A stretch of DNA of 54,899 bases from Chloroflexota bacterium (GCA_003577005.1 QEUW01000005.1:1-54899); one strand, 5' to 3'; shown: positions 43,657 to 51,679, counted from the stretch's first letter. Translations and numbers: made by a program. Notes: generated from the letters alone by a model not told the origin.

Positions 43657-44700
43657 TCAGACCGTAGCGGCCGCGCTGCGCCGCAGATGGAGCGCCTCGC
43701 GGAAGGTCACCAGCCGGCGCTGTTCCTCATCCCACAGAACCAGCCAGACTGTTTTCAAGCTGCTGAGCGGTGTAAGATGGACAACCCGTTGGAGCACCGG
43801 GTTCTCTTCATGACAATCCTGTAGATTGTAATTGGGGATACGCGGGCTCAGGTGGTGGATGTGGTGAAAGCCAATATTGCCGGTGAACCATTGCAGCAGC
43901 CGCGGCAACTGGTAGTAGGAGCTGCCGTGCATGGCGGCCAGGGTGTAATCCCACTGGGGTGTATGTTCCCAGTAGGTGCGTTCAAACTGGTGCTGCACAT
44001 AGAAAAGCCAGGTGCCGACGCTGCCGGCGATCACAACCACCGGCAACTGAATCATCAACACAGCGCCAAAACCGACGAGAGCAGCGGCCGCAGCCACCCA
44101 CCCGGCGATAGCCAGATTGGTCCACCAGACGGAGGCTCTTTCGCCGTTGCGCCAGTTCGCTTCGCCCCCAAAAGGAAGGCGGGTTAGCAAGACAAAGTTG
44201 ACCGTCGGTGCGACGCCAAAGAGAAAAATCGGATTGCGGAAGACGCGATAAGCGACGCGCTTCCACCAGGGGGCCCGCCAGTATTCCTCCACCGTCATCG
44301 TCCAAACGTCGCCGATGCCTCGCTCTTCGAGTTCGGCGTGATGGGCATGGTGGATAGCGTGGCTGCGCCGCCAAAACCGGTAGGGGATCATGGTCAAGAC
44401 GCCGCAAATGATGCCCACCGTATCGTTTGCCCGTCTCGCTTTGAAAAACGAGCCGTGACCGCAATCATGTTGGATGATAAAGATCCGTACCAAAAAACCT
44501 GCCGCGGGGAAAGCCAACAATAAGGTAAGCCAGTAACTAACGGAAAGGCTCCCATACATCAGGAGCCAACAGAGGAAAAGACCGCCAAACGAATTCACAA
44601 TCTGCCAGACGCCCTTGCGTGTGTCCGGCTGCTGATACTTGGCAACCAACGTGCGCCAACCGGCGTAGGCATCCGGCCCCGAACGAGGATGTATTTCCAT
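43657..44700 (-). CDS. Membrane fatty acid desaturase
   Basis: A 347-residue integral membrane di-iron desaturase. The three histidine boxes are HDCGH at 78-82, HAIHHAHH at 114-121 and HHIHHLSPRIPNY in the C-terminal third. Four or so hydrophobic segments flank them. The HHIHHL plus IPNY form is typical of acyl-lipid omega-6/Delta-12-type desaturases. It introduces double bases of unsaturation into membrane lipid acyl chains, helping keep fluidity. The electron donor (ferredoxin or cytochrome) gene is not seen nearby. The ATG is at 44700. Confidence 0.93.
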   Translation of the reverse strand: MEIHPRSGPDAYAGWRTLVAKYQQPDTRKGVWQIVNSFGGLFLCWLLMYGSLSVSYWLTLLLAFPAAGFLVRIFIIQHDCGHGSFFKARRANDTVGIICGVLTMIPYRFWRRSHAIHHAHHAELEERGIGDVWTMTVEEYWRAPWWKRVAYRVFRNPIFLFGVAPTVNFVLLTRLPFGGEANWRNGERASVWWTNLAIAGWVAAAAALVGFGAVLMIQLPVVVIAGSVGTWLFYVQHQFERTYWEHTPQWDYTLAAMHGSSYYQLPRLLQWFTGNIGFHHIHHLSPRIPNYNLQDCHEENPVLQRVVHLTPLSSLKTVWLVLWDEEQRRLVTFREALHLRRSAAATV

Positions 44701-44892
44701 CTAGATTTTGCTTCTTCCGATGATATTGTGGACAAGCGCCAATGCGCACCCACGCCAAAACTGACACAACGTGTCCGGCCTGCGGGAGCGAACGCCATCT
44801 ATCTACACAGCGCTGCTCCGCGGGTGGCAGCCCACTATACCACCGCCCCCCCTAGGACGCAAACCTCATACTGGTTACGGACGTAAGCTTAA

Positions 44893-45945
44893 TTACTCGC
44901 CCCCTTGCACGGCGATCTTGATCACAACCTCGCCGCCCAGCCGGTAAGTGCCGTTGAGCGCATCAAAACCCTTGCCAATATCCTCCAGCGGCAGGACATG
45001 GCTCACCATCTCGGCGAAAGGATATTCGTTGCGTTCCAGCAACGGCAGCCCGCGGATAAAGTGTTCCGAGCGGCTGCCCCAGATGGCTTCGACGCGCATA
45101 TTGCGGCGCATCATCAACTGGTTGACGTTGAGCGAAACCGGCCCCATGTCCACAAAGTTGCCCACCTCGACAAAGGTCCCATCGCGACGCACATAGGCCA
45201 GCCCTTCGGGGATAGCCGAGAGAAAACCGGCGCACTCGAAGACAACGTGGGCGCCCCCGTTTTGCGGCGTCTCGGCCATGACCAGCTCGCGCCTTTCCTC
45301 TGGTGTGCGTACGGTTTCGACATCGATGGTCACATCGGCGCCCATGCGTTTTGCCAGCTCTAGCCGCTTGGCCGGCCCGCCGATGACGATGATCTTGGCG
45401 GCGCCGCTCATGCGGGCGCAGACCAGCGTCACCAGCCCGATGGCGCCCGAGCCTTGCACTACTACCGTGTCACCCAGCTGGACCCGCCCGCGCATAACGG
45501 CGTGGACGCCCACCGTGAACGGCTCGGTGAGCACAGCCACCTCCGGCGGCAGGTCGGTCTTGAGCACGCAGGTATCGGGATAGGCCAGGTAGATATATTC
45601 GCCAAAGCCGCCGGTAAAGTGGGGCGCAACATCGGGGTTGGTCTTGAACCCGTAGGCTCCGTGCGGTGTGCCCGGCTGGAAGATGACCCGGTCACCCTCG
45701 CGTAACGGGTTGCCGACCGCGTCTTTGGTCACCTCCTTGCCCGTCGCTTCGATGATGCCGACATTCTCGTGGCCCAATGCCATCTCGCCCTGGATGCCGT
45801 TCTGCCACATGTGCAGATCGGTGCCGCAGATGCCGGCCAACTCCTGGCGCAGCACCACGCCGTGGGGAGCGGGGTCGGGCACGGGGTATTCGCGTACTTC
45901 AAAAGTCTGGCCGTGAGCGACCACGGCGCGTCCGAAACGGGTCAT
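44893..45945 (-). CDS. Zinc-dependent alcohol dehydrogenase family protein
   Basis: A 350-residue medium-chain dehydrogenase. Catalytic zinc ligands Cys40 (GICGTDLH) and His59-Glu60 (GHENVG) are present. The Rossmann loop is GSGAIGLVTL and ends in IVIGGPAKRL. The four-Cys structural zinc loop that normally follows GDRV is absent; that stretch (GTPHGAYGFKTNPD) has no Cys. Sequence resembles sorbitol or threonine dehydrogenase-like members, though the substrate is not known. It lies upstream of the desaturase gene and downstream of the PhyH gene with an AATCGGT array between. Confidence 0.92.
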   Translation of the reverse strand: MTRFGRAVVAHGQTFEVREYPVPDPAPHGVVLRQELAGICGTDLHMWQNGIQGEMALGHENVGIIEATGKEVTKDAVGNPLREGDRVIFQPGTPHGAYGFKTNPDVAPHFTGGFGEYIYLAYPDTCVLKTDLPPEVAVLTEPFTVGVHAVMRGRVQLGDTVVVQGSGAIGLVTLVCARMSGAAKIIVIGGPAKRLELAKRMGADVTIDVETVRTPEERRELVMAETPQNGGAHVVFECAGFLSAIPEGLAYVRRDGTFVEVGNFVDMGPVSLNVNQLMMRRNMRVEAIWGSRSEHFIRGLPLLERNEYPFAEMVSHVLPLEDIGKGFDALNGTYRLGGEVVIKIAVQGGE

Positions 45946-45961
45946 GGTGGTTCCTCCCTTG

Positions 45962-46048
45962 CTAATGGGTAATCGGTAATCGGTAATCGGTAATCGGTAA
46001 GTTGTGCGTCTGCGTACCCATTACCGATTACCGATTACCGATTACTAC
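45962..46048. repeat. AATCGGT heptad inverted array
   Basis: The left arm has four exact AATCGGT heptads (45971-45998), preceded by a variant TAATGGG. The right arm (46015-46047) is ACCCATT followed by ACCGATT units, the exact inverse including the variant. The loop is about 15 nt. The right arm holds the stop codon of the PhyH gene and the left arm is 20 bases before the dehydrogenase start (on the minus strand). Confidence 0.93.
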
Positions 46049-46920
46049 TTATCAACCTGCATCGCCAGCGACCGATACCGCTGTGTCCAGTGCCAGCTCT
46101 CACTACCGGCGATGAGTGGCCGATAAACTTCGGGGAGTGTGTCGATAAATTCCTGGCTTGGCTCCTGCCCTGGCCAGGCGCGGAACATGGGCGGGGTGTA
46201 GCCGCCAATGAGGATCACGCGCTCTTTGTCGCTGCGCAGTTGGCCGGTGGCGTGGACAAGCGACTCGGCAAAGAGCAGCGTAGAGCCAGCCGGCGCGATG
46301 ACCTGGTGGATGAGCGACGGGTCTTCGTAGGCGCAGGCGATGATCTGCTCCTGCGGCGCCTTCACCTTGTGGCTGCCGGCGATGACCACCGTGCCGCCGT
46401 CGTCGGGACCGAGCTCCGTCAGGTTGGTCAGCGTCTTGACAAAATTGCAGTGGAAGAGTCCATTTTCAGTATAGGTGCCAAATTCGGGCCGCGTGCCGGT
46501 GTGGAAGCCATAGCGGGCGGGTGCGCTGGGGTCGAAATTCGGGTCGCGTGAGTTGATGATTGCTTCGGACTCTTCCAGCCGCACGCTGCCACCCACCAGC
46601 TCTTCGGCCATGCCCACCAGCCGCGGGTGGGTCAGATAGTCAAAGATCGCCGGGTCGGTCTCCAGGATATGGGCAAAGTGCATGTGGTGGGGCAGATACT
46701 TGGAGAGCCGGCAGTTGCGCACGACCGCGTTGGCCGGGTCGCCCGTGGCGAGAAAATCGCGCTTGAGCCGGTACATCGCCTCGAGCAGTCTGCCGACCTC
46801 GTCGGACGTTAGGGTGTTCTTGACGACAACATACCCGTAGACATCCAGGTGGTAGCGTTGGGCCGGTGTCAGCGCCGGGAAGGGATGTGAGAAGCCATTG
46901 GGTTGGCCGTTGGTGTGCAT
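46045..46920 (-). CDS. Phytanoyl-CoA dioxygenase family protein (PhyH) 2
   Basis: A 291-residue member of the PhyH family. The core GPDDGGTVVIAGSHKVKAP and LVHATGQLRSDKERVIL with distal His223 fit the Fe(II)/2-oxoglutarate oxygenase fold. The usual HxD iron pair appears as H157-C158-N159 in LFHCNFV, so the acidic ligand may be replaced by Asn or lie elsewhere. Another candidate, GFHTGTRPE, has no Asp two residues on. It is downstream of the sugar ABC permeases and HigA, and it may belong to the same catabolic run. The ATG is at 46920. Confidence 0.85.
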   Translation of the reverse strand: MHTNGQPNGFSHPFPALTPAQRYHLDVYGYVVVKNTLTSDEVGRLLEAMYRLKRDFLATGDPANAVVRNCRLSKYLPHHMHFAHILETDPAIFDYLTHPRLVGMAEELVGGSVRLEESEAIINSRDPNFDPSAPARYGFHTGTRPEFGTYTENGLFHCNFVKTLTNLTELGPDDGGTVVIAGSHKVKAPQEQIIACAYEDPSLIHQVIAPAGSTLLFAESLVHATGQLRSDKERVILIGGYTPPMFRAWPGQEPSQEFIDTLPEVYRPLIAGSESWHWTQRYRSLAMQVDK

Positions 46921-46974
46921 ATCGCTCTCCGGGTGTTAGCGGTGGAATTGATAGAAACCCACTAAACGGGAACA

Positions 46975-47292
46975 TCAATGGATAGCAAGACTTGGCAGCC
47001 GCTCAATTTTTCGGATTTCTGCGGCAGCCGGTGAGTGCATGGCACGATAGAGATCCCAGGCGAGTTGTAGGTTGAGCCAGAACTGGGCCTCCATACCAAA
47101 CAAGCGTTCGAGGCGCAGGGCTGTATCCGGTGTAATGCTGCGCTTCCCATGCACGATCTCGTTGATGCGGGGATAGGAGACGCCAAGCCGGTCGGCGAGC
47201 TCGGTTTGGGTAATGCCCAGCGGTTCTAGAAATTCTTCCAACAACATCTCACCAGGGTGTATAGGTGGTCTATGGGTGGGGATACGCATCAT
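46975..47292 (-). CDS. higA: HigA-type antitoxin, no HigB visible
   Basis: A 105-residue XRE helix-turn-helix protein. HPGEMLLEEFLEPLGITQTE, then LADRLGVSYPRINEIVHGKR and TALRLERLFGMEAQFWLNLQ form the HigA/VapA-type layout. It normally follows a higB toxin gene, but the base just upstream is the stop of an ABC permease gene. Its start (47292, or 47289 as second ATG) lies 1 base beyond that stop. Antitoxin without a local toxin could be a solitary regulator, a remnant, or an acquisition into the operon. Confidence 0.9.
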   Translation of the reverse strand: MMRIPTHRPPIHPGEMLLEEFLEPLGITQTELADRLGVSYPRINEIVHGKRSITPDTALRLERLFGMEAQFWLNLQLAWDLYRAMHSPAAAEIRKIERLPSLAIH

Positions 47293-47293
47293 T

Positions 47294-48190
47294 CTACCCT
47301 TTCATCCCCGTCAGCGTGATGCCCTGGATAAAGCGGCGCTGGGCGAAGAAAAAGATGACCACGATGGGCGCGGTGACCACGGTGGCGGCGGCCATCATCA
47401 GGTCCCACTGGGTGCGGTATTGGCCACGGAAGGCGGCCAGCCCCACGGCCAGCGTATATTTACGGCCATCGTTGAGGAAGATCAACGGGCCGAGAAAGTC
47501 ATTCCAGCAGTAGAGAAAGGTAAAGAGCGCCACTGTGATCAGCGCCGGCTGTGTCAGCGGCAGGATCACCCGCCAGAAAATACCCCAATCGCTCGCCCCA
47601 TCGATGCGCGCCGCATCCGAGAGGTCCATGGGGATGGTGAGAAAGAACTGGCGCAGCAGAAAGATAAAGAAGGGGACCCCCAGAAAATTGGGCACAATGA
47701 GCGGGTTGAAGGTGCCCACCCAGCCGATCTGTTTGAAGATGAGAAACTGCGGGATCAACGTCACCGGATAGGGGATCATCATGGTGGCGAGCGTAATCAG
47801 AAACCAGGCATCCCGCCCCCACCAGCGCAGCCGAGCAAAGGCGTAGGCCACAAACGCGCTGGAAAGCACCACGCCGATGGTAGAGAGCACGGCATAGTAA
47901 AGGCTGTTCTGCAGAAAGAGCAGAAACCTGAACGAGGGGTTGTTGAGCGCCTTGCCATAGTTGGCCCACTGGGGCGGGTCGGGCAGCCAGATGAGCGGGT
48001 AGGCAAAAATCTGCTCTTTGGGCTTGAGCGAGGTGCTGATCATCCACAACAGAGGCAGCAGAAAGGCTAGCGCCGCCGCCGCCAGGATGACAAAGACGAC
48101 GCTCTGGTTGAGCCGGGTTAGCCACCGTTTGCTTTGCAGGAGATTGGCCGGGAATGCGCTCGCCGGGACGCGGATCGTTTTAGTTGCCAT
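47294..48190 (-). CDS. Sugar ABC transporter permease, MalG-like
   Basis: A 298-residue membrane protein with six predicted helices and the EAA loop, here DAARIDGASDWGIFWRVILP, typical of carbohydrate uptake (CUT1) permeases. The C-terminal end RRFIQGITLTGMKG is the usual MalG-type tail. It pairs with the preceding permease (48246-49196). A conserved HAIRPIN of the GGTGCRTYGCACGC family lies in the 55-base gap between them. An ATP-binding subunit gene is not in the window, as is common for CUT1 systems that share an ATPase. Confidence 0.93.
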   Translation of the reverse strand: MATKTIRVPASAFPANLLQSKRWLTRLNQSVVFVILAAAALAFLLPLLWMISTSLKPKEQIFAYPLIWLPDPPQWANYGKALNNPSFRFLLFLQNSLYYAVLSTIGVVLSSAFVAYAFARLRWWGRDAWFLITLATMMIPYPVTLIPQFLIFKQIGWVGTFNPLIVPNFLGVPFFIFLLRQFFLTIPMDLSDAARIDGASDWGIFWRVILPLTQPALITVALFTFLYCWNDFLGPLIFLNDGRKYTLAVGLAAFRGQYRTQWDLMMAAATVVTAPIVVIFFFAQRRFIQGITLTGMKG

Positions 48191-48207
48191 AGGAATACCG
48201 TTCTGCC

Positions 48208-48237
48208 GGTGCGTTGCACGCTTGCGTGCGATGCACC
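48208..48237. repeat. GGTGCRTYGCACGC hairpin family, copy 4
   Basis: GGTGCGTTGCACGC at 48208-48221 pairs with GCGTGCGATGCACC at 48224-48237 with a 2-nt loop and one mismatch. It sits between two permease genes of one operon, where it may set their relative expression. Confidence 0.85.
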
Positions 48238-48245
48238 AGCGCTGC

Positions 48246-49196
48246 TTACTGGGGCTGCGCCCCCTCGTAGTGGACCCAACGCCGCGACGTTGCCTGGACG
48301 ATGGCGGTCAGAATCAGGATGATGACAAAGAGCACAATGGCCAGGGCTGAGGCGTAGCCCATCTTGAAGTACTCAAACGCCTGGTTGTACAGATAGAGCA
48401 CGTAAAAGAGCGTTGACCAGAGCGGCCCTCCCTGCGAGATGATATAGACTTGGGTAAAGATCTGCAGCGCGCCGATCAGCCCAATCACCAGGTTGAAGAA
48501 GATCGTCGGCGTCAACAGCGGCAGCGTAACGCTCCACATGCGTTGCCAACTGTTGGCCCCGTCGATCTCCGCCGCCTCGTAGAGATGCTGCGGAATATCT
48601 TGCAGCCCGGCCAGAAAGATGATGGTCGTCGGGCCGATTCCCCACAGGCTCATGAGGATAAAGGCCGGCTTGGACCAGACTTCGCTGGTCAGCCACGGCG
48701 GGCCGGGGATACCCAGCCGGGCCAGCAGGTCGTTGACCAGCCCATACTCCGGGTGCAGGATCCACGCCCAGACCACCGCCGCCGCCACCGCCGGTACAAT
48801 GGAGGGCAGAAAGAAGGTGGCGCGGAAAAAGGACTGGCCGGGCGCGCGATAGTTCAGCAACATGGCAAGAAAAACGGCAAAGACCAGGCTCAGCGGCACG
48901 GAAAAAGTCGCAAAATAGAAGGTGTTGTAGAGCGCCTTCCAGAAGAGCTCATCCATCACAAACATCTCGCGGTAGTTACCCAGGCCGATCCAGCGCGGCG
49001 CCTGTAGCACTGAATACTCGGTCAGGCTGTAATAGACGGCCAGCCCGATGGGAATCACATTGAAGGCCAACAGCCCAAGCAGCCAGGGCGAAAAGAAAAG
49101 ATAGCCAACAATGTTGTCGTGGATCGTCCGTCTGGAAGGACGGCGCCAACGAGTAGGTGTACGCGTCGCCGCGTTAGATCTGGAAACGGTAGTCAT
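48246..49196 (-). CDS. Sugar ABC transporter permease, MalF/UgpA-like
   Basis: A 316-residue six-helix permease. The EAA motif is EAAEIDGANSWQRMWSVTLP. The N-terminal GYLFFSPWLLGLLAFNVIPI and the C-terminal ILILTAIVQATSRRWVHYE agree with CUT1 subunit layout. With the MalG-like partner downstream it forms the channel of an importer whose binding protein is encoded at 49993-51357. Between that gene and this one a toxin-antitoxin module lies on the opposite strand. The ATG is at 49196. Confidence 0.93.
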   Translation of the reverse strand: MTTVSRSNAATRTPTRWRRPSRRTIHDNIVGYLFFSPWLLGLLAFNVIPIGLAVYYSLTEYSVLQAPRWIGLGNYREMFVMDELFWKALYNTFYFATFSVPLSLVFAVFLAMLLNYRAPGQSFFRATFFLPSIVPAVAAAVVWAWILHPEYGLVNDLLARLGIPGPPWLTSEVWSKPAFILMSLWGIGPTTIIFLAGLQDIPQHLYEAAEIDGANSWQRMWSVTLPLLTPTIFFNLVIGLIGALQIFTQVYIISQGGPLWSTLFYVLYLYNQAFEYFKMGYASALAIVLFVIILILTAIVQATSRRWVHYEGAQPQ

Positions 49197-49246
49197 GTTT
49201 CCCCTGAAAATGTGAAGCCATGATTGTGACTGTTTTGTTCATCCTT

Positions 49247-49255
49247 TGCTATAAT
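49247..49255 (+). promoter_or_regulatory. Extended -10 promoter candidate for VapBC-like module
   Basis: TGCTATAAT is a consensus extended -10 (TATAAT preceded by TGn), about 38 bases before the antitoxin ATG. No good -35 is seen at 17 bases. Confidence 0.55.
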
Positions 49256-49292
49256 GGAATTCGCTCTGGCAGCAATTGAAAGGATGAACAAA

Positions 49293-49547
49293 ATGACGCT
49301 TCAGGCAGTCCCGGTTACAATCGAAGATGGCATGGTCCGTTCAATGGATGGCTCGACCCTGCCGAGGCGTGCGCACGCTGTCCTAGTCATTCTACCCGAT
49401 TCTTCATCTGACCAGACGCAGGAAGCATGGCAACTACCCTTTGACGAGTACTTCGCCCTTGTGCAAAGCCAACAGTTTGCAGGTCTAGAAGATGTGAGCG
49501 ACGAAGAATTAAACGCGCTCATCCATGCAGCTCGTCAAATCTCATGA
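49293..49547 (+). CDS. Antitoxin of VapBC-like module
   Basis: An 84-residue protein. The N-terminal TLQAVPVTIEDGMVRSMDG and ARRAHAVLVILP-like PRRAHAVLVILPDS look like the beta-strand AbrB/DUF2281-type domain of small antitoxins, followed by an acidic C-terminus (LPFDEYFALVQSQQ, EDVSDEELNAL) that would bind the toxin. GAAAGGA 8 nt before the ATG at 49293 selects this start; an ATG at 49284 is an alternative. It overlaps the toxin gene by 4 bases (ATGA). The family assignment is less sure than the pairing. Confidence 0.78.
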   Translation: MTLQAVPVTIEDGMVRSMDGSTLPRRAHAVLVILPDSSSDQTQEAWQLPFDEYFALVQSQQFAGLEDVSDEELNALIHAARQIS

Positions 49548-49978
49548 TTCGAGCTACCCTTGACACAAACATCCTGTTGCGGATGGCGGCAGGTGGTGCA
49601 GGGTCACAGCTGAATCAACTATGGCATGCCCACAAGTTTGACTTGCTCCTGTCATTGGCAACACTGACCGAATTTCGCACGGTTGCCGCCTATCCTCAAG
49701 TTCAACAATATGTGCCACTTTCAATCAGCCGTGCATTTGACGATCTGCTCGTGGCAAGGGCTGTGCTCGTGCAACCTGATCTGACCTCTCCCACTTGTCG
49801 TGATCCACAAGACACAGCCCTGATTGCCACTGCCGTCGGCGGGCAGGCGGATTTCCTTATCACAGCTGATCATGACCTATTGGACGATCCCAATTTGATT
49901 GATGCGCTTGTTCAACGCCATGTGAAAGTGGTGCGCGCTGCTGAGTTTATCGCCTCCGTCATCCGCCACAACGGTTAG
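49544..49978 (+). CDS. PIN domain toxin (TIGR00305-like)
   Basis: A 144-residue PIN ribonuclease. Acidic residues Asp7 (TLDTNILL), Glu43 (TLTEF), Asp87/Asp90 (CRDPQDTALIATA) and Asp109/Asp111 (LITADHDLL) line the metal-binding site. CRDPxD followed by ADFLITADHDLL is the hallmark of the TIGR00305 PIN family. It cleaves RNA when freed from the antitoxin encoded just before it. The pair is antisense to the sugar importer genes on either side and ends 15 bases from the stop of the binding-protein gene. Confidence 0.92.
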   Translation: MIRATLDTNILLRMAAGGAGSQLNQLWHAHKFDLLLSLATLTEFRTVAAYPQVQQYVPLSISRAFDDLLVARAVLVQPDLTSPTCRDPQDTALIATAVGGQADFLITADHDLLDDPNLIDALVQRHVKVVRAAEFIASVIRHNG

Positions 49979-49992
49979 CCTTTCAGGCAAAC

Positions 49993-51357
49993 CTACGCTT
50001 TCCCCAACGCCTTGTCGAGCTCGCGCTGGGCGGCGTCCTGGGCATCTTGGAGCGCCTGTTCGGGCGACTTTTGGCCGCGCACCACGGCGTCGATGGCCGC
50101 CTGCAACTGGTCGTTCCAGAAGCGGCGCGCCGGCATGGGCGGTTCAAAGTGAGAATAGCCCAGCGCATCGTTGTAGAGCTGCCAGTAGCCCCGGAACTCG
50201 TCATTGTCGGGCAGCACCTCGGGGTAGATGTCGGTCTGGTCCCGGCGCGAGACCATATCGGCAGCCACGGGCACCCACTGGGCTACGCCGTCGATGGACA
50301 TGTAGGTCAGGAACTTGTAGGCGGCATCGGGGTTGGGTGAACCCACCGGCAGCACACAGGCCGAACCCTGGTTGATGCTGTCATTGCCGGCGTCGCCGCG
50401 GTAGGGCAGCGGGTGGACGCCAAAGGGCACATCGGGCGCATACTCCTGCTTGGCCGAGAGCGACCAGCTTCCCTTCCAGACCATGGCGATCTGCCCCCGG
50501 TAGAAGGGATCATCTTCGGTGTCACCGCCGCCCAAGCCCTGGCGGAAGCGCTCTAATGTCTCGCCACCGTATTGGTCAGCGTACTGTTTGACCCACTCGA
50601 ACGCGGCGATATTTTCGGGTGTTGTGGCCGTGATCTGTTGCGCCGCCGCGTCGTACCATTCGCCGCCGGCGAGCCAGCCCAACAGATCGATACGGCTGCT
50701 CCACGGGATAAAGCCAACCACGCTATAGCCGTCGGCGGCGCTGCCCTGGGTGATCGCCTCGGCCGCGGCATCTACATCGGCCCAGGTAACGGGCGGCTGG
50801 TTCGGGTCGAGACCGGCTTCCTCGAAGAGCGCCTTGTTGTACCAGGCTGCATAGGTGCCGCTCTCGAAGGGCTGGGCAAAGACCTTCCCCTCCCACAAAC
50901 ACTCATCCCAGGCTGCCTCGAACCAATCTTCTGGCTTGACCGTACTGGAGGCGGCGATATGGTCATCCAGCGGTAGAATCCCCTCGCGCACGGCCCACTC
51001 CACCACTTCGCCACGCCCGATGATGGTAAAGTCCGGCGGGTTGCCAGCTGAGACCGCCGTCAACAGCTTGACGGACAGGTCGCCCCAGGGCACGATTAGC
51101 ATCTCTACCTGGATGCCGTCGTTGTTATTGGCGTTGTAATTGTCAACAATCTGCTGCTGGAATTCACCCCAGCGGTCGGCCCAGAAGGTCCAATAGGCGA
51201 TGGTGGCGCTCTCGCTGGCTGGTTGGGCGCTCTCTGCGCCGCTGTCAGATGCAGGCGCTACTGCCGGCGCACAGGCGGCTATTGCCAACCCGGCGACGCC
51301 AAACGCGGTGGCGCGCAAAAAGGTACGCCGGCTCAGCGTGTGCTTTGCATGTGCCAT
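49993..51357 (-). CDS. Sugar ABC transporter substrate-binding lipoprotein, Tat signal
   Basis: A 454-residue extracytoplasmic binding protein of the SBP_bac family 1. The N-terminus has twin arginines in SRRTFLRATAFG and a lipobox AIAAC with Cys29, so it is probably exported folded by Tat and lipid-anchored. ATIAYWTFWADRWGEF opens the mature domain; FAQPFESGTYAAWYNKALFEEAGLD and the VWKGSWSLSAK region are typical of sugar binders. Start 51357 is chosen for the signal peptide; GGGAG lies about 10 nt upstream. Permease genes lie downstream after the VapBC-like module. Confidence 0.93.
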   Translation of the reverse strand: MAHAKHTLSRRTFLRATAFGVAGLAIAACAPAVAPASDSGAESAQPASESATIAYWTFWADRWGEFQQQIVDNYNANNNDGIQVEMLIVPWGDLSVKLLTAVSAGNPPDFTIIGRGEVVEWAVREGILPLDDHIAASSTVKPEDWFEAAWDECLWEGKVFAQPFESGTYAAWYNKALFEEAGLDPNQPPVTWADVDAAAEAITQGSAADGYSVVGFIPWSSRIDLLGWLAGGEWYDAAAQQITATTPENIAAFEWVKQYADQYGGETLERFRQGLGGGDTEDDPFYRGQIAMVWKGSWSLSAKQEYAPDVPFGVHPLPYRGDAGNDSINQGSACVLPVGSPNPDAAYKFLTYMSIDGVAQWVPVAADMVSRRDQTDIYPEVLPDNDEFRGYWQLYNDALGYSHFEPPMPARRFWNDQLQAAIDAVVRGQKSPEQALQDAQDAAQRELDKALGKA

Positions 51358-51521
51358 AGTACTGTTTCTCCCTTGTTGTGAATGCGGTTTTGGTCCAAGA
51401 CAAAGACTGCGCACAGTGCAGACGAACGGCCTCACAAGCGGCATCTGCTGCGCAGTCTTCTTGTACGAATAGCCATAGTGTACTACAACGCCCGCCAACA
51501 GACAACCGGCAGAATTTCATA

Positions 51522-51652
51522 GGGTGCGTCCAGGATTGGGGGCAGGTTTGCGTGACACCCTTCCCGGAAGGGCCAAAACAGCCTGGTCGAGAAGCCACCT
51601 TGCGCCCCCTTCCGGGAAGGGCTACCCGAGCCCCCAAATTTCGCACGCACCC
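51522..51652. mobile_element. MITE-like element with 9-bp target duplication, copy C
   Basis: A 131-base element bounded by GGGTGCGT...ACGCACCC terminal inverted repeats that extend about 22 bases inward (to GGATTGGGGGC / GCCCCCAAATT). Both sides are flanked by the same 9 bases, AATTTCATA, at 51513-51521 and 51653-51661. Inside are CCCTTCCCGGAAGGGCC and CCCCCTTCCGGGAAGGG, related to the free palindrome family. There is no coding capacity. The rest of the 322-base gap 51358-51679 is featureless. Confidence 0.9.
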
Positions 51653-51679
51653 AATTTCATACCCTTCTGCCCATATTTA

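Noticed and set aside
45962..46048. CRISPR-like array
   Set aside because: The repeats are 7 bp with no spacers and are mirrored, unlike CRISPR.
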